A stretch of DNA of 60,263 bases from Alphaproteobacteria bacterium (GCA_021296255.1 JAGWAU010000028.1:2423-62685), one strand, 5' to 3'. Shown: positions 21,443 through 31,520, counted from the stretch's first letter. Translations and numbers: made by a program. The notes: generated by a model not told the origin, from the sequence alone.

Positions 21443-21840
21443 CCGTCGTCCGTGGTCTCGGAGCCGCCGGTATTGGCGAAGCGGTCGAGGACCGCGCGGG
21501 CGCCCGCCCGATGATCGTCCGTGATGTGGCGGCGCACGGTACCGATGACCGCAGCCAGGACCGTCGCATCGTCGGTGAAACCGAGACCGGCGATGAAGTC
21601 GGGAATCATGTCGGCGGGAACCACGAAGTACGCGAGCGCCCCCAGCAATATCGCCTGAACGCGGCGCGGGGTCTTGGGATCTGTGGCGCAGTAATAGGCG
21701 GCGACGGCTTCGTCCAGGAAGGGCACGCGCCCCAGCGTACGCCGGACCTTGTTCCAGAACCCCTTGAGGACGACGTCCGCGTCGTCCTTCGGCCCGGTGC
21801 TCGAACCAGCCCCATGATCGGAATCCGACATCCCTCGCAT
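21439..21840 (-). CDS. DUF1232 (YkvA-like) protein
   Basis: A 133-residue protein with the DUF1232 core RRVQAILLGALAYFVVPADMIPDFIAGLGFTDDATVLAA (given as landmarks: VPADMIPDFI and FTDDATVL). The core has one or two hydrophobic helices, suggesting membrane association. The family is widespread but its function is unknown. Two ATGs are possible (21838-21840 and 21829-21831). It converges with the DMT transporter, with overlapping stop codons. Confidence 0.85.
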   Translation of the reverse strand: MRGMSDSDHGAGSSTGPKDDADVVLKGFWNKVRRTLGRVPFLDEAVAAYYCATDPKTPRRVQAILLGALAYFVVPADMIPDFIAGLGFTDDATVLAAVIGTVRRHITDDHRAGARAVLDRFANTGGSETTDDG

Positions 21841-21951
21841 ATAGGAAGGGGCGGCGCGGCTCGCAACGGACTCCCGGTCGCGCATCCAAATCCGATCTGC
21901 TAAACCAGAACCCAGGTAAGCAACGCCGGTCGGGGACAAAGGGGAGGATCC

Positions 21952-22716
21952 GTGGAACTCAAGGGAACTGCCGCCATCGTGACCGGCGGCGCATCGGGCC
22001 TCGGCGCCGCGACGGCCCGCGCGCTCGCCGCGGCCGGCGCCAAGGTCGCGGTCCTCGACGTCAACGCCGAGGCCGCCCGGTCGGTGGCCTCCGAGATCGG
22101 CGGGCTGGGCCTCGAATGCGACGTCACCGGCGACGAGGCGGCGCGAGCGGCCATCGCGTCCGCGCGGGAAGCGCACGGTGCCGCCCGGGTCCTCGTCAAT
22201 TGTGCCGGCATCGGCCCGCCCGGCCGCGCCGTCAGCCGCCGTGGGCCTCTGCCGCTCGACGATTTCCGCAAGATCATCGAGATCAACCTGATCGGGACGT
22301 TCAACTGCGCTCGACTCGCTGCGGCCGACATGCTCGAGCAGGACTCCGTCAACGACGACGGCGAGCGCGGGGTCATCGTCAACACCTCTTCGGTGGCGGC
22401 CTACGACGGCCAGATCGGGCAACCGGCCTATGCGGCGTCCAAAGGCGGCATCGCCTCGCTCACCCTTCCGCTCGCGCGAGAGTTCGCGTCGCGGGGCGTC
22501 CGGGTCATGACCATCGCCCCGGGGCTGTTCGCGACGCCGCTGATGTTCTCGTTGCCGGAAGAAGCGCAGAAGGCGCTTGGTGAGAGCGTCCCCTTCCCGT
22601 CCCGGCTCGGCGACGCGGACGAGTACGCATCGATGGTCCTCTACATCTGCGAGAACCGGATGCTCAACGGCGAAGTCGTTCGGCTCGACGGGGCACTGCG
22701 CATGGCGCCGAGGTAG
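21952..22716 (+). CDS. Short-chain dehydrogenase, 3-hydroxyacyl-CoA dehydrogenase type 2-like
   Basis: A 254-residue NAD-dependent SDR. The cofactor motif TGGASGLGAATA is at the N-terminus and the catalytic Ser and YxxxK are intact (NTSSVAAYDG and YAASKGG). The segment GPPGRAVSRRGPLPLDDFRKIIEINLIGTFN matches the HSD17B10 / 3-hydroxy-2-methylbutyryl-CoA dehydrogenase group, which oxidises short-chain 3-hydroxyacyl-CoAs in isoleucine and fatty acid breakdown. It starts with GTG at 21952 after a GGGGAGGA ribosome site. It is followed by the small metallopeptidase gene after 37 bases. Confidence 0.9.
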   Translation: MELKGTAAIVTGGASGLGAATARALAAAGAKVAVLDVNAEAARSVASEIGGLGLECDVTGDEAARAAIASAREAHGAARVLVNCAGIGPPGRAVSRRGPLPLDDFRKIIEINLIGTFNCARLAAADMLEQDSVNDDGERGVIVNTSSVAAYDGQIGQPAYAASKGGIASLTLPLAREFASRGVRVMTIAPGLFATPLMFSLPEEAQKALGESVPFPSRLGDADEYASMVLYICENRMLNGEVVRLDGALRMAPR

Positions 22717-22753
22717 CGCGTTCCGCGCCGCCTCGTGCGTGACGTATCGGCGA

Positions 22754-23164
22754 ATGAAGCAGGGTGGCGTCCCCCCCGTCGACGCGGCGCCCAGCGCGGC
22801 GGACATTGAATCGCTGGCCACCGCGGGTTACGAGTCGCTTCCCGAACGTTTTCGCGCACATACGAGCGATGTCGTCATCCAGGTCGTGGAGTTTCCCGAT
22901 TCGGAAACGATGAGAGAGCTGGGTGTCGACAACGAGTTCGACCTGCTCGGTCTCTACCGTGGCGTAAGTCTCGATCAGCGAAGCGTTCTCGACACTGCCA
23001 CCGACCTCGACATCATATTTCTCTACCGCCGCCCCATCCTCGATTATTGGTGCGAGACAGGCGACTCCCTCGCGGCGATCGTGCGCAACGTACTGGTTCA
23101 CGAAATCGGTCACCATTTCGGGTTGTCGGATGCGGACATGGAGGCGATCGAACGCGAGGGCTGA
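22754..23164 (+). CDS. Small HExxH metallopeptidase-family protein (DUF1025 type)
   Basis: A 136-residue acidic protein with a zincin motif near the C-terminus: VLVHEIGHHFGLSDADM, where the two His and the Glu of HExxH would bind zinc and activate water. Sequence and length match a small bacterial family often described as metallopeptidase-like or zincin-like. Proteolytic activity has not generally been shown, so the biochemical role is open. The ATG at 22754 fits the usual family length. Likely cytosolic because no signal peptide is visible. Confidence 0.88.
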   Translation: MKQGGVPPVDAAPSAADIESLATAGYESLPERFRAHTSDVVIQVVEFPDSETMRELGVDNEFDLLGLYRGVSLDQRSVLDTATDLDIIFLYRRPILDYWCETGDSLAAIVRNVLVHEIGHHFGLSDADMEAIEREG

Positions 23165-23316
23165 ATCGGGGTCGGATTTCAAGCCCGACCTCAACCTTCT
23201 CATCGCTCACACAGATTCCCGCCTTGGCCGTCTCTTGACGTTCCGTGCCCGCGACCCCATGAATCGATGCTCCGGCTGCCCCGGCGGCCTTGAACACCAC
23301 CAGACCGGTCGACGTC

Positions 23317-25764
23317 ATGGCCCTCCGGCCGTTGAGCAAGAGTGCGCTTTATACACGGTGCCGCCTGTCCGGATTTCCGTTCCGGACGACGTCGGACCTA
23401 AAGCCGCACGTCGGCGTGCTGGGGCAGGAGCGGGCCGTCGAAGCACTGCGCTTCGGTACCCGCATCAAGCGGGACGGCTACAATCTGTTCGTCCACGGTC
23501 CCGAGGGGACGGGGCGTCACACGACGGTTCGCGAATACCTCAAGCGCGCCGCCCAGGACGAGGACGTTCCGCCCGACTGGGTGGTCCTGAACAATTTCGA
23601 GGACGCGCAGAAGCCGCTCGCCGTCGAGCTTCTCCCCGGCCGGGGGGGCGAGCTCCGGGAGGACATGTCGAACCTCATCGAGGAGCTCAAGACGGCCATT
23701 CCCGCGGCCTTCGACAGCGAGGACTACCGCGCTCGCCGTCAGGCGCTCGACGAGGAGTTCAAGGAAAAGCAAGAGCACGCCTTCGAGGAGTTGGCGGAGA
23801 AGGCGAAGAAGAAAAGCGTCGCGCTGGTACGAACGCCGGTGGGTTTGGCGCTCGCCCCGATGAAGGACGGAGAAGTCATCTCGCCCGAGGCCTTTCAAGG
23901 CTTGAGGGAGGAAGACCGCGGCCGCTTCGAGTCCGATATCGAGGTCCTGCAGCACGAGCTGCAGGCGACGGTGCGGCAGATTCCGGAGTGGGACAAGGAC
24001 CGGCGCAACCGCATCCGCGAACTTAATCGGGACGTCACCGCCTTCGCGGTCGGGCACATGATCGAAGCGCTAAAGGAGCGGTACAAGGAGTTTTCCCGGA
24101 TCGTCGCGTACCTCGAAGCCGTGTCGACGGACATCACCGACAATGTCGACGTTTTCCTTGCCGACCATCAGGCTCAGATGCAGGCCCAGACGCAGTCGCC
24201 ACCCGGCCAGCCTGGCCTCCCCGGCAATCCGCTGCCGCAACTCCAGGCCTCCATGGCGTTCCGCCGTTACGAGATCAACCTGCTGGTGGACAACTCGGCC
24301 GACGGCGGTGCCCCGGTTATCTACGAGGACAACCCGACGTTCGCCAACCTGATCGGCCGCGTCGAGCATATCGCCGAGATGGGCGCGCTGGTGACCGACT
24401 TCGGACTGATCCGCGCCGGCGCGCTGCACCGGGCCAACGGCGGATATCTGATCATCGACGCGGTCAAGCTCCTCACGCAGCCCTACGCCTACGAAGGCCT
24501 CAAACGGGCCCTGGATTCCCGCATGGTTCGCATCGAGTCGCTGGGCCAAGCCCTGAGCCTGGTGAGCACAGTCTCGCTGGAGCCCGAGCCGGTCCCGCTC
24601 GACGTCAAGGTGATCCTGACCGGCGAGCCCAGAATCTACTACCTATTGAGCGTCCTGGATCCTGAGTTCAACGACTTGTTCAAGGTGTCCGTAGACTATG
24701 GCTGGGACATGGACCGGTCCGGGGAGGGCTCGATCGCCTATGCTCGGCTGATTGCCGGTCTTGCAGCCAAGGACGAACTGCGGCCGTTCGACCGTAGGGC
24801 AGTCGCGCGTCTGATCGAACATAGTGCCCGCATCGCGGACGACGCCGAGAAGTTGAGCTTGCGCATGGGACGCGTGACGGATGTCATGCGGGAGGCCGAC
24901 TTCTGGGCGTCGGAGAACGGACGCCGGGTCGTGACCGCGGCGGACGTCCAGCACGCGATCGATGCCCGCGTCCACAGGGTGGATCGCCTGCGCGAGCGAT
25001 CGCAGGAGCAGATCACGCGCGGCACCGTATTGATCGACACGGACGGTGAGCGGGTCGGCCAGATCAACGGGCTCGCGGTCATTTCGCTGGGCGACTTTTC
25101 GTTCGGGCGCCCCAATCGGATTACCGCTCGGGTGCGGATGGGCCGGGGGCAGGTCGTCGATATCGAGCGCGAAGTCGATCTGGGCGGGCCCTTGCACTCG
25201 AAGGGAGTCCTCATCCTGTCGGGATTTCTGAGCGCCCGGTATGCCCTCGACCGGCCGTTGTCCTTGTCGGCCAGCCTTGTTTTCGAGCAGTCCTATGGCG
25301 GCGTTGATGGTGATTCCGCTTCTTCCGCCGAGTTGTACGCGCTGCTGTCGGCGCTGTCGGCGCTGTCGTTGCGTCAGTCCCTTGCCGTGACCGGATCGGT
25401 CAACCAGCAGGGCGGGGTGCAGGCGATCGGCGGGGTCAACGAGAAGATCGAAGGCTTCTTCGACATTTGCCGGGAACGGGGCTTGACGGGTGACCAGGGC
25501 GTTTTGATTCCTGGCTCGAACGTCAAGCATCTGATGCTGCGGCAGGACGTGGTCGACGCCTGCGGGGCCGGCAAGTTCCGCATATTCCCGGTCACGACGA
25601 TCGATGAAGGGATCGAGCTCCTGACCGGCCGGCGTGCCGGCGTGCGGGGCAGGAACGGCGAGTTCGGTGCGAATACGGTGAATCGGCTTGTCGAAGATCG
25701 TCTGCGGAGTCTGGCCGACGATCTGAGCGCGTTCGGCCGACGTGACGGGGAGAGCAGGTCATGA
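23317..25764 (+). CDS. Lon-related ATP-dependent protease (AAA_32/LonB-like family)
   Basis: An 815-residue Lon-like protein with an unusual ATPase-like domain and a C-terminal S16 protease domain. The Walker A-like loop reads GPEGTGRHT, with Arg where Lys is usual; this is normal for the family. A long helical insertion spans about residues 120-290. The proteolytic dyad is Ser669 (DSAS at 666-669) and Lys710 (NEKIEG). It probably degrades damaged cytosolic proteins. The ATG at 23317 begins the conserved LRPLSKSALYTRC; a TTG at 23290 is an alternative. The stop overlaps the start of the universal stress gene (ATGA), so the two are co-translated. Confidence 0.9.
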   Translation: MALRPLSKSALYTRCRLSGFPFRTTSDLKPHVGVLGQERAVEALRFGTRIKRDGYNLFVHGPEGTGRHTTVREYLKRAAQDEDVPPDWVVLNNFEDAQKPLAVELLPGRGGELREDMSNLIEELKTAIPAAFDSEDYRARRQALDEEFKEKQEHAFEELAEKAKKKSVALVRTPVGLALAPMKDGEVISPEAFQGLREEDRGRFESDIEVLQHELQATVRQIPEWDKDRRNRIRELNRDVTAFAVGHMIEALKERYKEFSRIVAYLEAVSTDITDNVDVFLADHQAQMQAQTQSPPGQPGLPGNPLPQLQASMAFRRYEINLLVDNSADGGAPVIYEDNPTFANLIGRVEHIAEMGALVTDFGLIRAGALHRANGGYLIIDAVKLLTQPYAYEGLKRALDSRMVRIESLGQALSLVSTVSLEPEPVPLDVKVILTGEPRIYYLLSVLDPEFNDLFKVSVDYGWDMDRSGEGSIAYARLIAGLAAKDELRPFDRRAVARLIEHSARIADDAEKLSLRMGRVTDVMREADFWASENGRRVVTAADVQHAIDARVHRVDRLRERSQEQITRGTVLIDTDGERVGQINGLAVISLGDFSFGRPNRITARVRMGRGQVVDIEREVDLGGPLHSKGVLILSGFLSARYALDRPLSLSASLVFEQSYGGVDGDSASSAELYALLSALSALSLRQSLAVTGSVNQQGGVQAIGGVNEKIEGFFDICRERGLTGDQGVLIPGSNVKHLMLRQDVVDACGAGKFRIFPVTTIDEGIELLTGRRAGVRGRNGEFGANTVNRLVEDRLRSLADDLSAFGRRDGESRS

Positions 25765-26693
25765 CTCCGGGACAGACACTGGCCACCGGACTGCCCGAAC
25801 CGCAGGAGCCGGAGGTCTACCGGGTCTTAGTCGCCCTCGATGCGACCGAGGACAGCTTGACCTCCCTGGACCTGGCGACCCGGCTCGCCGCCAAGCTGCG
25901 CGCCGAGATCGAAGGGTTGTTCGTCGAGGACATCAACCTGTTGCGCATGGCGGAACTCCCGTGCACCCGCGTGGTGAGCGTTGCCACGACGTCGGGGCAG
26001 GGTCTGGATCTCTCGTCGATGGAACGCGAGTTGCGGCGTCAGGCGCGCGTGGCGCGGGATATGCTCGCCATGAACGCAGAGCGGTTCTCCGTCCGCTGGT
26101 CATTTCGAACCGCCCGGGGAGCCATGGCGAGCGAGATCCTTGCAGCCGCCTCCGAGGCCGACATCGTCATCGTCGGCAAGTCGGACCGGGCGTACCCGCA
26201 ACGCGTCAAGCTCGGTGAGACGGCACGGACATTGAGCGCCCGATCACCGAGTGCGGTACTTATCGCGCACCACCGTTTTGTCGCCGCGGCGTATTCGCCG
26301 CCCGGCGCCATTCTGGTGGCTTACGACGACACGCCGACCGGGGACCGCGCGCTTCGCCTCGCCGCCCGGCTCGCCTTGAGCGAGAGACACCCGATCACCG
26401 TTCTCGTCCCGGACTCGAAGCGGACCGCCCCGAGGCTGGAGGAAAAGGCTGACGCTCTGTTGGCGGCCTTCGGGCTGCAACCCCGCTTCCGCCGGCTCGG
26501 TCGGCGTGAAGCGGCCCGCCTTGCGACGGTCGTACACGCGGAACACGGCGAATTGTTCGTTCTCGGCTGCGAGAGCCCGCTGCTTCGGGGCAAGTCCACG
26601 GACAATGTCGTGGAAGGTTTGGAAATCCCGGTGCTCCTGATCCGACCCGGCGTCGGCGAGCCCGATACGGATCAGACGGCCACCAAGGGGTAA
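25761..26693 (+). CDS. Universal stress protein family (two-domain)
   Basis: A 310-residue cytosolic protein. The N-terminal half (VYRVLVALDATEDSLTSLDLATRLAAKL ... EADIVIVGKS) is a recognisable UspA fold and the second half (PGAILVAYDDTPTGDRALRLAARLA) looks like a diverged repeat. The classical ATP-binding GxxGxxxxGS motif is not clear in either half. It is translationally coupled to the Lon-like protease through an ATGA overlap, which suggests a joint role in stress or protein quality control. The 3' end overlaps the convergent thpR gene by 22 bases. Confidence 0.8.
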   Translation: MTPGQTLATGLPEPQEPEVYRVLVALDATEDSLTSLDLATRLAAKLRAEIEGLFVEDINLLRMAELPCTRVVSVATTSGQGLDLSSMERELRRQARVARDMLAMNAERFSVRWSFRTARGAMASEILAAASEADIVIVGKSDRAYPQRVKLGETARTLSARSPSAVLIAHHRFVAAAYSPPGAILVAYDDTPTGDRALRLAARLALSERHPITVLVPDSKRTAPRLEEKADALLAAFGLQPRFRRLGRREAARLATVVHAEHGELFVLGCESPLLRGKSTDNVVEGLEIPVLLIRPGVGEPDTDQTATKG

Positions 26694-27214
26694 CCGGCTT
26701 CCCGGACATAAGAGGCGGCGTTGCGCCCCAAATGGCTCGAATACAACGAGAATTCTCTGATCGAGAATTCTTCCGTGAAAAAGGCGCTGTGCGCCTCGAG
26801 ATAGCTCGCCAACCGGTTCGCCTTCATGCCCTTGAGCCGGGCAAGGGTGACGTGGGGGTGGAATTTTCGGGTTTCGGGCTCCAGCCCCGTCCGCGCAAGG
26901 GCCGATTCGGTTTTCGATTGCAGGGCGGACAATTCCTCGCAGGGCCGCACCCCGGACCAGAGGGCCCGGGCTCGACGGCGATCGCCGAAATAACCGACTC
27001 CGTCCATGGCGAGCGAGAAGGCGGGGGACCGGATTGCAGACAGCGCGGAATCGATCTCGGGAAACTGCGGTTCCTCGACCTCGCCGATGAAGCGCAACGT
27101 CAGATGTAGGTTTTGGGGTTCGACCCACCGGACCCCGGGAAGCCCGGCACACAGGCCGGCGAGCCGGTCGCGCACGCCCTCGGGCAGATCCACCGCGACG
27201 AACAACCGAATCAT
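26672..27214 (-). CDS. thpR: RNA 2',3'-cyclic phosphodiesterase
   Basis: A 2H phosphoesterase that opens 2',3'-cyclic phosphate ends of RNA. The 180-residue protein has the two HxT motifs, HLT at 37-39 and HVT at 121-123, at the spacing normal for the LigT/ThpR family. The ATG at 27212-27214 (MIRLFVAVDLP) is the usual family start; the frame is open to 27286 upstream. It overlaps the end of the universal stress gene convergently. Confidence 0.93.
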   Translation of the reverse strand: MIRLFVAVDLPEGVRDRLAGLCAGLPGVRWVEPQNLHLTLRFIGEVEEPQFPEIDSALSAIRSPAFSLAMDGVGYFGDRRRARALWSGVRPCEELSALQSKTESALARTGLEPETRKFHPHVTLARLKGMKANRLASYLEAHSAFFTEEFSIREFSLYSSHLGRNAASYVREAGYPLVAV

Positions 27215-27307
27215 GCTTTGGTCCTGGGCAACGAAACTTCGGGAGAGGGCGGTCTCGGCCGGTGCGTGCGCCGGGATGTCTATCACGATCCCATGGGCCG
27301 CGACATC

Positions 27308-27994
27308 CTATTCGGCTTCGACGACACGGACGACATAGGGGAGAATCCCCTTCACGATGCGTTCGACCCCCTCGGCGGTCGGATGAATGCCGTCCGGCTG
27401 GTTGAGCGCCGGAATCGCCGCGACACCATCGAGGAAGAACGGATACAGCGGCACGTCATAGGCCGCCGCCAACTCCGGATAGATGGCGTTGAATGCTTCG
27501 GCATACCGGTCGCCGAGATTCGGCGGCGCCAGCATGCCGGCGAGCAGCACGCGAATACCGCGCCTCTTCAGTACTTGGAGGATGGCGGCGAGATTTCGGG
27601 ACGTCTCCGCGGGATCGATCCCGCGCATCGCGTCGTTGGCGCCGAGCTCGACGATTACGGCGTCAGGCTTGTCGGCCAGGACCCAGCCGAGCCGGGCACG
27701 GCCGCCGGCCGTGGTATCGCCCGACACGCCGGCGTTGATCACCCGTACGCGTTTTCCCGCCTTCCGCAACGCGGATTCCAGCCGAACCGGAAAGGCGTCC
27801 GCGGCCGAAAGGCCATACCCGGCCGTCAGACTGTCGCCGAACGCCGCGATGATGAATTTCGGGTCCGCCAACGGCGAACGGACGCCGATGCCTAGAGCAA
27901 GACACGCGGCAAGGATGGCGAAGATCGAGATACGACCTATATGGTAGAAGCGCGCGCGCCACCCCGACGCACTATGTGCCGCCGTCGCGACCAT
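27308..27994 (-). CDS. tesA: TesA-like GDSL arylesterase/lysophospholipase
   Basis: An SGNH hydrolase cleaving esters and thioesters, probably periplasmic. A hydrophobic segment at about residues 19-38 looks like a signal sequence. The nucleophile is Ser55 in the FGDSLTAGYGL block; the GAND block carries the Asn and DGIHP the catalytic Asp and His near the C-terminus. The ATG at 27992-27994 was chosen; another in-frame ATG at 28010-28012 would overlap the first codon of the divergent ABC gene. Sitting back to back with a YbbA/YbbP-type transporter is the same arrangement as tesA-ybbA-ybbP in E. coli. Confidence 0.92.
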   Translation of the reverse strand: MVATAAHSASGWRARFYHIGRISIFAILAACLALGIGVRSPLADPKFIIAAFGDSLTAGYGLSAADAFPVRLESALRKAGKRVRVINAGVSGDTTAGGRARLGWVLADKPDAVIVELGANDAMRGIDPAETSRNLAAILQVLKRRGIRVLLAGMLAPPNLGDRYAEAFNAIYPELAAAYDVPLYPFFLDGVAAIPALNQPDGIHPTAEGVERIVKGILPYVVRVVEAE

Positions 27995-28010
27995 TCGACA
28001 CCGCCTGAAC

Positions 28011-28748
28011 ATGCCCGAACCCGTCGCCCCCAATCGTCCAGCCACACCTCCGGAGCCGATGGTTGTCCTGGAAGGTGTGCATCTCACTCTGGAAAGTCGA
28101 GCGGGTGCGGTCAACATCCTGCGCGGAATCGATCTCACCGTTGCCGCGGGAGAAACCGTCGGCGTCGCCGGACCTTCGGGTTCCGGAAAGTCGACCATGC
28201 TTGCGGTGACGGCCGGACTGGAGAGGATCAGCGCTGGCCGGGTTGTGGTTGCCGGCACCGAATTCGACGGACTGAGCGAGGATGCATTGGCCCTCTTCCG
28301 CCGCCGCCACGTGGGTATCGTGTTTCAGTCGTTTCATCTCATCCCGGCGATGACGGCTCTGGAGAACGTCGCCGTGCCGATGGAGTTGTCGGATTTCCCG
28401 GACTCGTTCGATCGGGCCCGTGCGAGTCTGTCCGCCGTCGGACTGGACGACCGGGTCGATCATTACCCGGCGCAGCTCTCCGGCGGTGAACAGCAGCGTG
28501 TGGCCCTGGCGCGCGCATTTGCCACCGGCCCGGCTCTGGTCCTGGCCGACGAACCCACGGGCAATCTCGATACGGTCACCGGAGCTCAGATCATCGATCT
28601 GATGTTCGAGATCCGGACGCGCGAGGACACGACCCTGGTGCTCATCACCCACGACTCGGCGGTGGCCGGCAGGTGCGACCGTGTCGTGTACCTGAACGAC
28701 GGGTGCATCGTGCGGCCTGCGGATGCTGCCCTCGCCGCGGCGACCTAG
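28011..28748 (+). CDS. ABC transporter ATPase, YbbA/LolD type
   Basis: A 245-residue ATP-binding subunit. Walker A is GPSGSGKST, the signature is [15 protein letters not shown] and Walker B is [12 protein letters not shown]. It belongs to the MacB/LolD/YbbA group that powers FtsX-type permeases. The permease gene starts with GTG immediately after its TAG stop, so both are co-expressed. Position next to a tesA-like gene points to the YbbA-YbbP system, whose substrate is not well defined; a role in moving lipids or hydrophobic molecules across the envelope is inferred. Confidence 0.92.
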   Translation: MPEPVAPNRPATPPEPMVVLEGVHLTLESRAGAVNILRGIDLTVAAGETVGVAGPSGSGKSTMLAVTAGLERISAGRVVVAGTEFDGLSEDALALFRRRHVGIVFQSFHLIPAMTALENVAVPMELSDFPDSFDRARASLSAVGLDDRVDHYPAQLSGGEQQRVALARAFATGPALVLADEPTGNLDTVTGAQIIDLMFEIRTREDTTLVLITHDSAVAGRCDRVVYLNDGCIVRPADAALAAAT

Positions 28749-31328
28749 GTGCCCTCGATGGGCGTCCCCGAAGCGGGTTCTCCACGTACAGGCGCTTCCG
28801 CGTCCGGTCCCTGGCTCGTCGCATGGCGGTTTGCGCGCCGCGAACTCAGGGGCGGAATAAGGGGCTTTCGTATTTTCCTGGCCTGTATCGTCCTCGGCGT
28901 CGCGGCGATTTCGGGCGTCGGTTCCCTGGCCGAAGCGTTCCGTGCCGGGCTGGCGGAGAACGCCCGGGCGCTGTTGGGCGCGGACGTGGAAGTCCGCGTC
29001 GCCGCGCATGGCGCAACGGAAGAGCAGTTGGCTTGGCTGAGGGACAACAGCGAAACCTTGATCTCCGTTCGTGAACTGCGCGCCATGGCTTACGCGACGG
29101 CGTCGGATGTGCGGACATTGGTGGAACTCAAGGGAATCGACCCCGCCTACCCGCTCTACGGCTCGATCGCGCTGTCGCCGTCCATCTCCCTTGGGGAGGC
29201 GTTGGAGACCCGCGGCGGCGTGCCGGGCGCGACGGTCGAGAAAACGCTGCTGTCCCGTATCGGTCTTGCTATCGGAGATCGCGTGCAGGTCGGCGACGCG
29301 GAAATCGAAGTCCGCGCGGTGATCGTTCGCGAGCCCGACCGCGTAGCGGGCACCTTCACGCTCGGACCTCGCCTCATGGTGACGAACGAGACGTTCGACG
29401 CCACGGGTCTCGTCCGTCTCGGCAGCATGCTGCGGCACAAGTATCGCGTGCGCCTTCCGGCCACGGAGACGGTGGGACCGTGGGTCGAGAGACTGGGCGC
29501 GGCCTTTCCCGACGCGGCGTGGCGCGTCTACGATCTCGACGATGCGCAGCCCTCGGTCAAGCGGTTCGTCAATCGTCTCGGCATATTCCTGACGCTCGTC
29601 GGCCTGACGGCCCTGGTGATCGGCGGTGTCGGGATCGCCAACGCCGTGGCGAGTCATCTCGCGGGTCGGACCGAGACCATCGCCACGCTCAAGTGCTTGG
29701 GCGCCACGTCGGACATCGTCTTCCGGACTTACTTCCTCGAAGTCGGTGTCCTGGCACTTTTAGGCATTGCGATCGGACTCGGACTCGGGGGCGGGACACC
29801 GGTTCTGATGGCTTCGCTAGCCGGCCCCTCTCTCCCCGTTCCTCCTGCGGCAGGCCTCTATCCCACGCCTCTCGTCGTCGCCACGGCGTTCGGAATGTTG
29901 ACCACGGTCATATTCACCCTGTGGCCTCTGGCGCGGGCGCGTGATGTGCCTGCCGCTGGCCTGTTCCGCCACATCGTCGCACCCGCACGGCGTGTTCCTC
30001 CGTTGCGTTATGTGCTGGCCACGACGCTCGCGCTCGCCGCCCTGGTCGGACTGGCGCTGTCGACGACGGAGTACCTCTTCTTCGCACGCTGGTTTATCGT
30101 CGGGGCGGCGGTCTCGCTCCTGGCGTTCTGGATCGTGGCGAAGCTGATCGTTGCCGGCGCCGCGAGATCGAAGCGGCCACGGTCGCCGGCTCTGCGCTTG
30201 GCGCTGTCCAACCTGACGCGGCCCGGCGCACCGACGGCTGGGATCGTCATGTCGATCGGTGCCGGTCTGTCGGTCCTGATCACCGTGGCGTTGCTCGACA
30301 CGAACCTCTCCCGTCAGATCGCGGACCGCATCCCGGAGCGGGCGCCGTCGTTCTTCTTCATCGATATCCAGCCGGATCAGGTGCAGCCGTTCGAAGAGAT
30401 CGTCGCGCGCACAGATGGCGCCGACCTGCTTCAGCAAATGCCCAACCTGCGGGGACGGCTCGCACTGATCGACGGCACACCGGTGGACGAGGCGACCTAC
30501 GACCCGCGGGCCTCCTGGTTCGTGAACGGCGAACGGGGCCTCACTTACGCCGCAACACCACCTGAGGGCGCGGACATCGTCTCGGGCACTTGGTGGCCCG
30601 ACGGTTACTCCGGCCCGCCGGCCATCTCGCTGGACGCGCATATCGCCGAGGAACTCGGCATCGCTGTCGGCGACACGCTGACCTTCAACGTTCTGGGTCG
30701 CCGCATCACGGCTGAGATCCATAACCTGCGTACCATCGACTGGAGCCGCATCCGGGTGGAGTTCGCAACGATCTTCGCTCCCGGGGCGCTCGAAGGCGCG
30801 CCGCAGACCCACGTCGCAGCGGTCAGCGTCATCCCGGAGGCGGAGGACCGGCTCCATCGCGTGGTGACCGACCGGTTCGCCAACGTCTCCGCGGTCCGCG
30901 TTCGCGACGTGCTGGAGACGGTGACCGACATGTTCTCGCGTATCGCCTGGGCGGTCAGGGCGAGCGCCAGCGTTACCATCGCCGCGGGCCTCCTTGTCCT
31001 TGCCGGCGCGGTTGCCGCCGGGTATCGCCGCCGCGTCTACGATGCCGTGGTCCTTAAGGTCCTCGGCGCCACGCGGGCCGATGTCACGCGGGCGTTCGTC
31101 ATCGAGTATGCCGTCCTCGGGTCCATAACGGCACTGCTTGCCGCGATCGTGGGCACCACAGCAAGCTATGCCGTGATGTACTTCGTCATGGAAGGCGACT
31201 GGGTGTTCGATCCGCTCGCGGTTGCCGTGACCGCCGTCGCCGGTATCGCCGTGACGGTTCTGCTGGGTTTCGCGGGCACGTGGAGGGCCCTTGGAGAAAA
31301 CGTCATGGCGGTTCTCAGGGCGGAATGA
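28749..31328 (+). CDS. ABC transporter permease, YbbP-like FtsX-domain protein
   Basis: An 859-residue inner-membrane protein with a first transmembrane segment at about 37-60, a large periplasmic domain, four helices around 275-400 and further FtsX-like helices at 420-475, 495-515 and near the C-terminus (about 735-855). The FtsX motif LTLVGLTALVIGGVGIANAV is followed by TIATLKCLGAT, and the second half repeats it with YDAVVLKVLGATRADV. This duplicated layout is typical of YbbP. It begins with GTG directly after the ATPase stop. Likely acts with that ATPase in outer-envelope lipid or metabolite handling; substrate unknown. Confidence 0.9.
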   Translation: MPSMGVPEAGSPRTGASASGPWLVAWRFARRELRGGIRGFRIFLACIVLGVAAISGVGSLAEAFRAGLAENARALLGADVEVRVAAHGATEEQLAWLRDNSETLISVRELRAMAYATASDVRTLVELKGIDPAYPLYGSIALSPSISLGEALETRGGVPGATVEKTLLSRIGLAIGDRVQVGDAEIEVRAVIVREPDRVAGTFTLGPRLMVTNETFDATGLVRLGSMLRHKYRVRLPATETVGPWVERLGAAFPDAAWRVYDLDDAQPSVKRFVNRLGIFLTLVGLTALVIGGVGIANAVASHLAGRTETIATLKCLGATSDIVFRTYFLEVGVLALLGIAIGLGLGGGTPVLMASLAGPSLPVPPAAGLYPTPLVVATAFGMLTTVIFTLWPLARARDVPAAGLFRHIVAPARRVPPLRYVLATTLALAALVGLALSTTEYLFFARWFIVGAAVSLLAFWIVAKLIVAGAARSKRPRSPALRLALSNLTRPGAPTAGIVMSIGAGLSVLITVALLDTNLSRQIADRIPERAPSFFFIDIQPDQVQPFEEIVARTDGADLLQQMPNLRGRLALIDGTPVDEATYDPRASWFVNGERGLTYAATPPEGADIVSGTWWPDGYSGPPAISLDAHIAEELGIAVGDTLTFNVLGRRITAEIHNLRTIDWSRIRVEFATIFAPGALEGAPQTHVAAVSVIPEAEDRLHRVVTDRFANVSAVRVRDVLETVTDMFSRIAWAVRASASVTIAAGLLVLAGAVAAGYRRRVYDAVVLKVLGATRADVTRAFVIEYAVLGSITALLAAIVGTTASYAVMYFVMEGDWVFDPLAVAVTAVAGIAVTVLLGFAGTWRALGENVMAVLRAE

Positions 31329-31520
31329 CGGTATGTACGGCGAGCCCGAATCCAGGACATCTTCACGGCTGCGGGATCGGATCGCCAGCGACGTCACCTG
31401 GATGCTCGACCGCGGTCTTCTCGCCACCGCACTGGCGGCCGGAACCGTCCTTGAATTGCCACGAGTTTTCGCCAATATTATTCCTGACTTTGGGAAGGTC
31501 AGACGAAGGGACTGAAGACC

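Noticed and set aside
23317-25764. Walker A Lys replaced by Arg in the Lon-like protease as a sign of inactivation
   Set aside because: GxxGTGR is normal for this Lon-related family, and the Ser-Lys dyad is intact.
31291-31515. A 74-codon frame between the YbbP-like permease and BI-1 genes
   Set aside because: It starts inside the permease gene, has no ribosome site and no similarity to a known family; the region more likely holds the BI-1 promoter.
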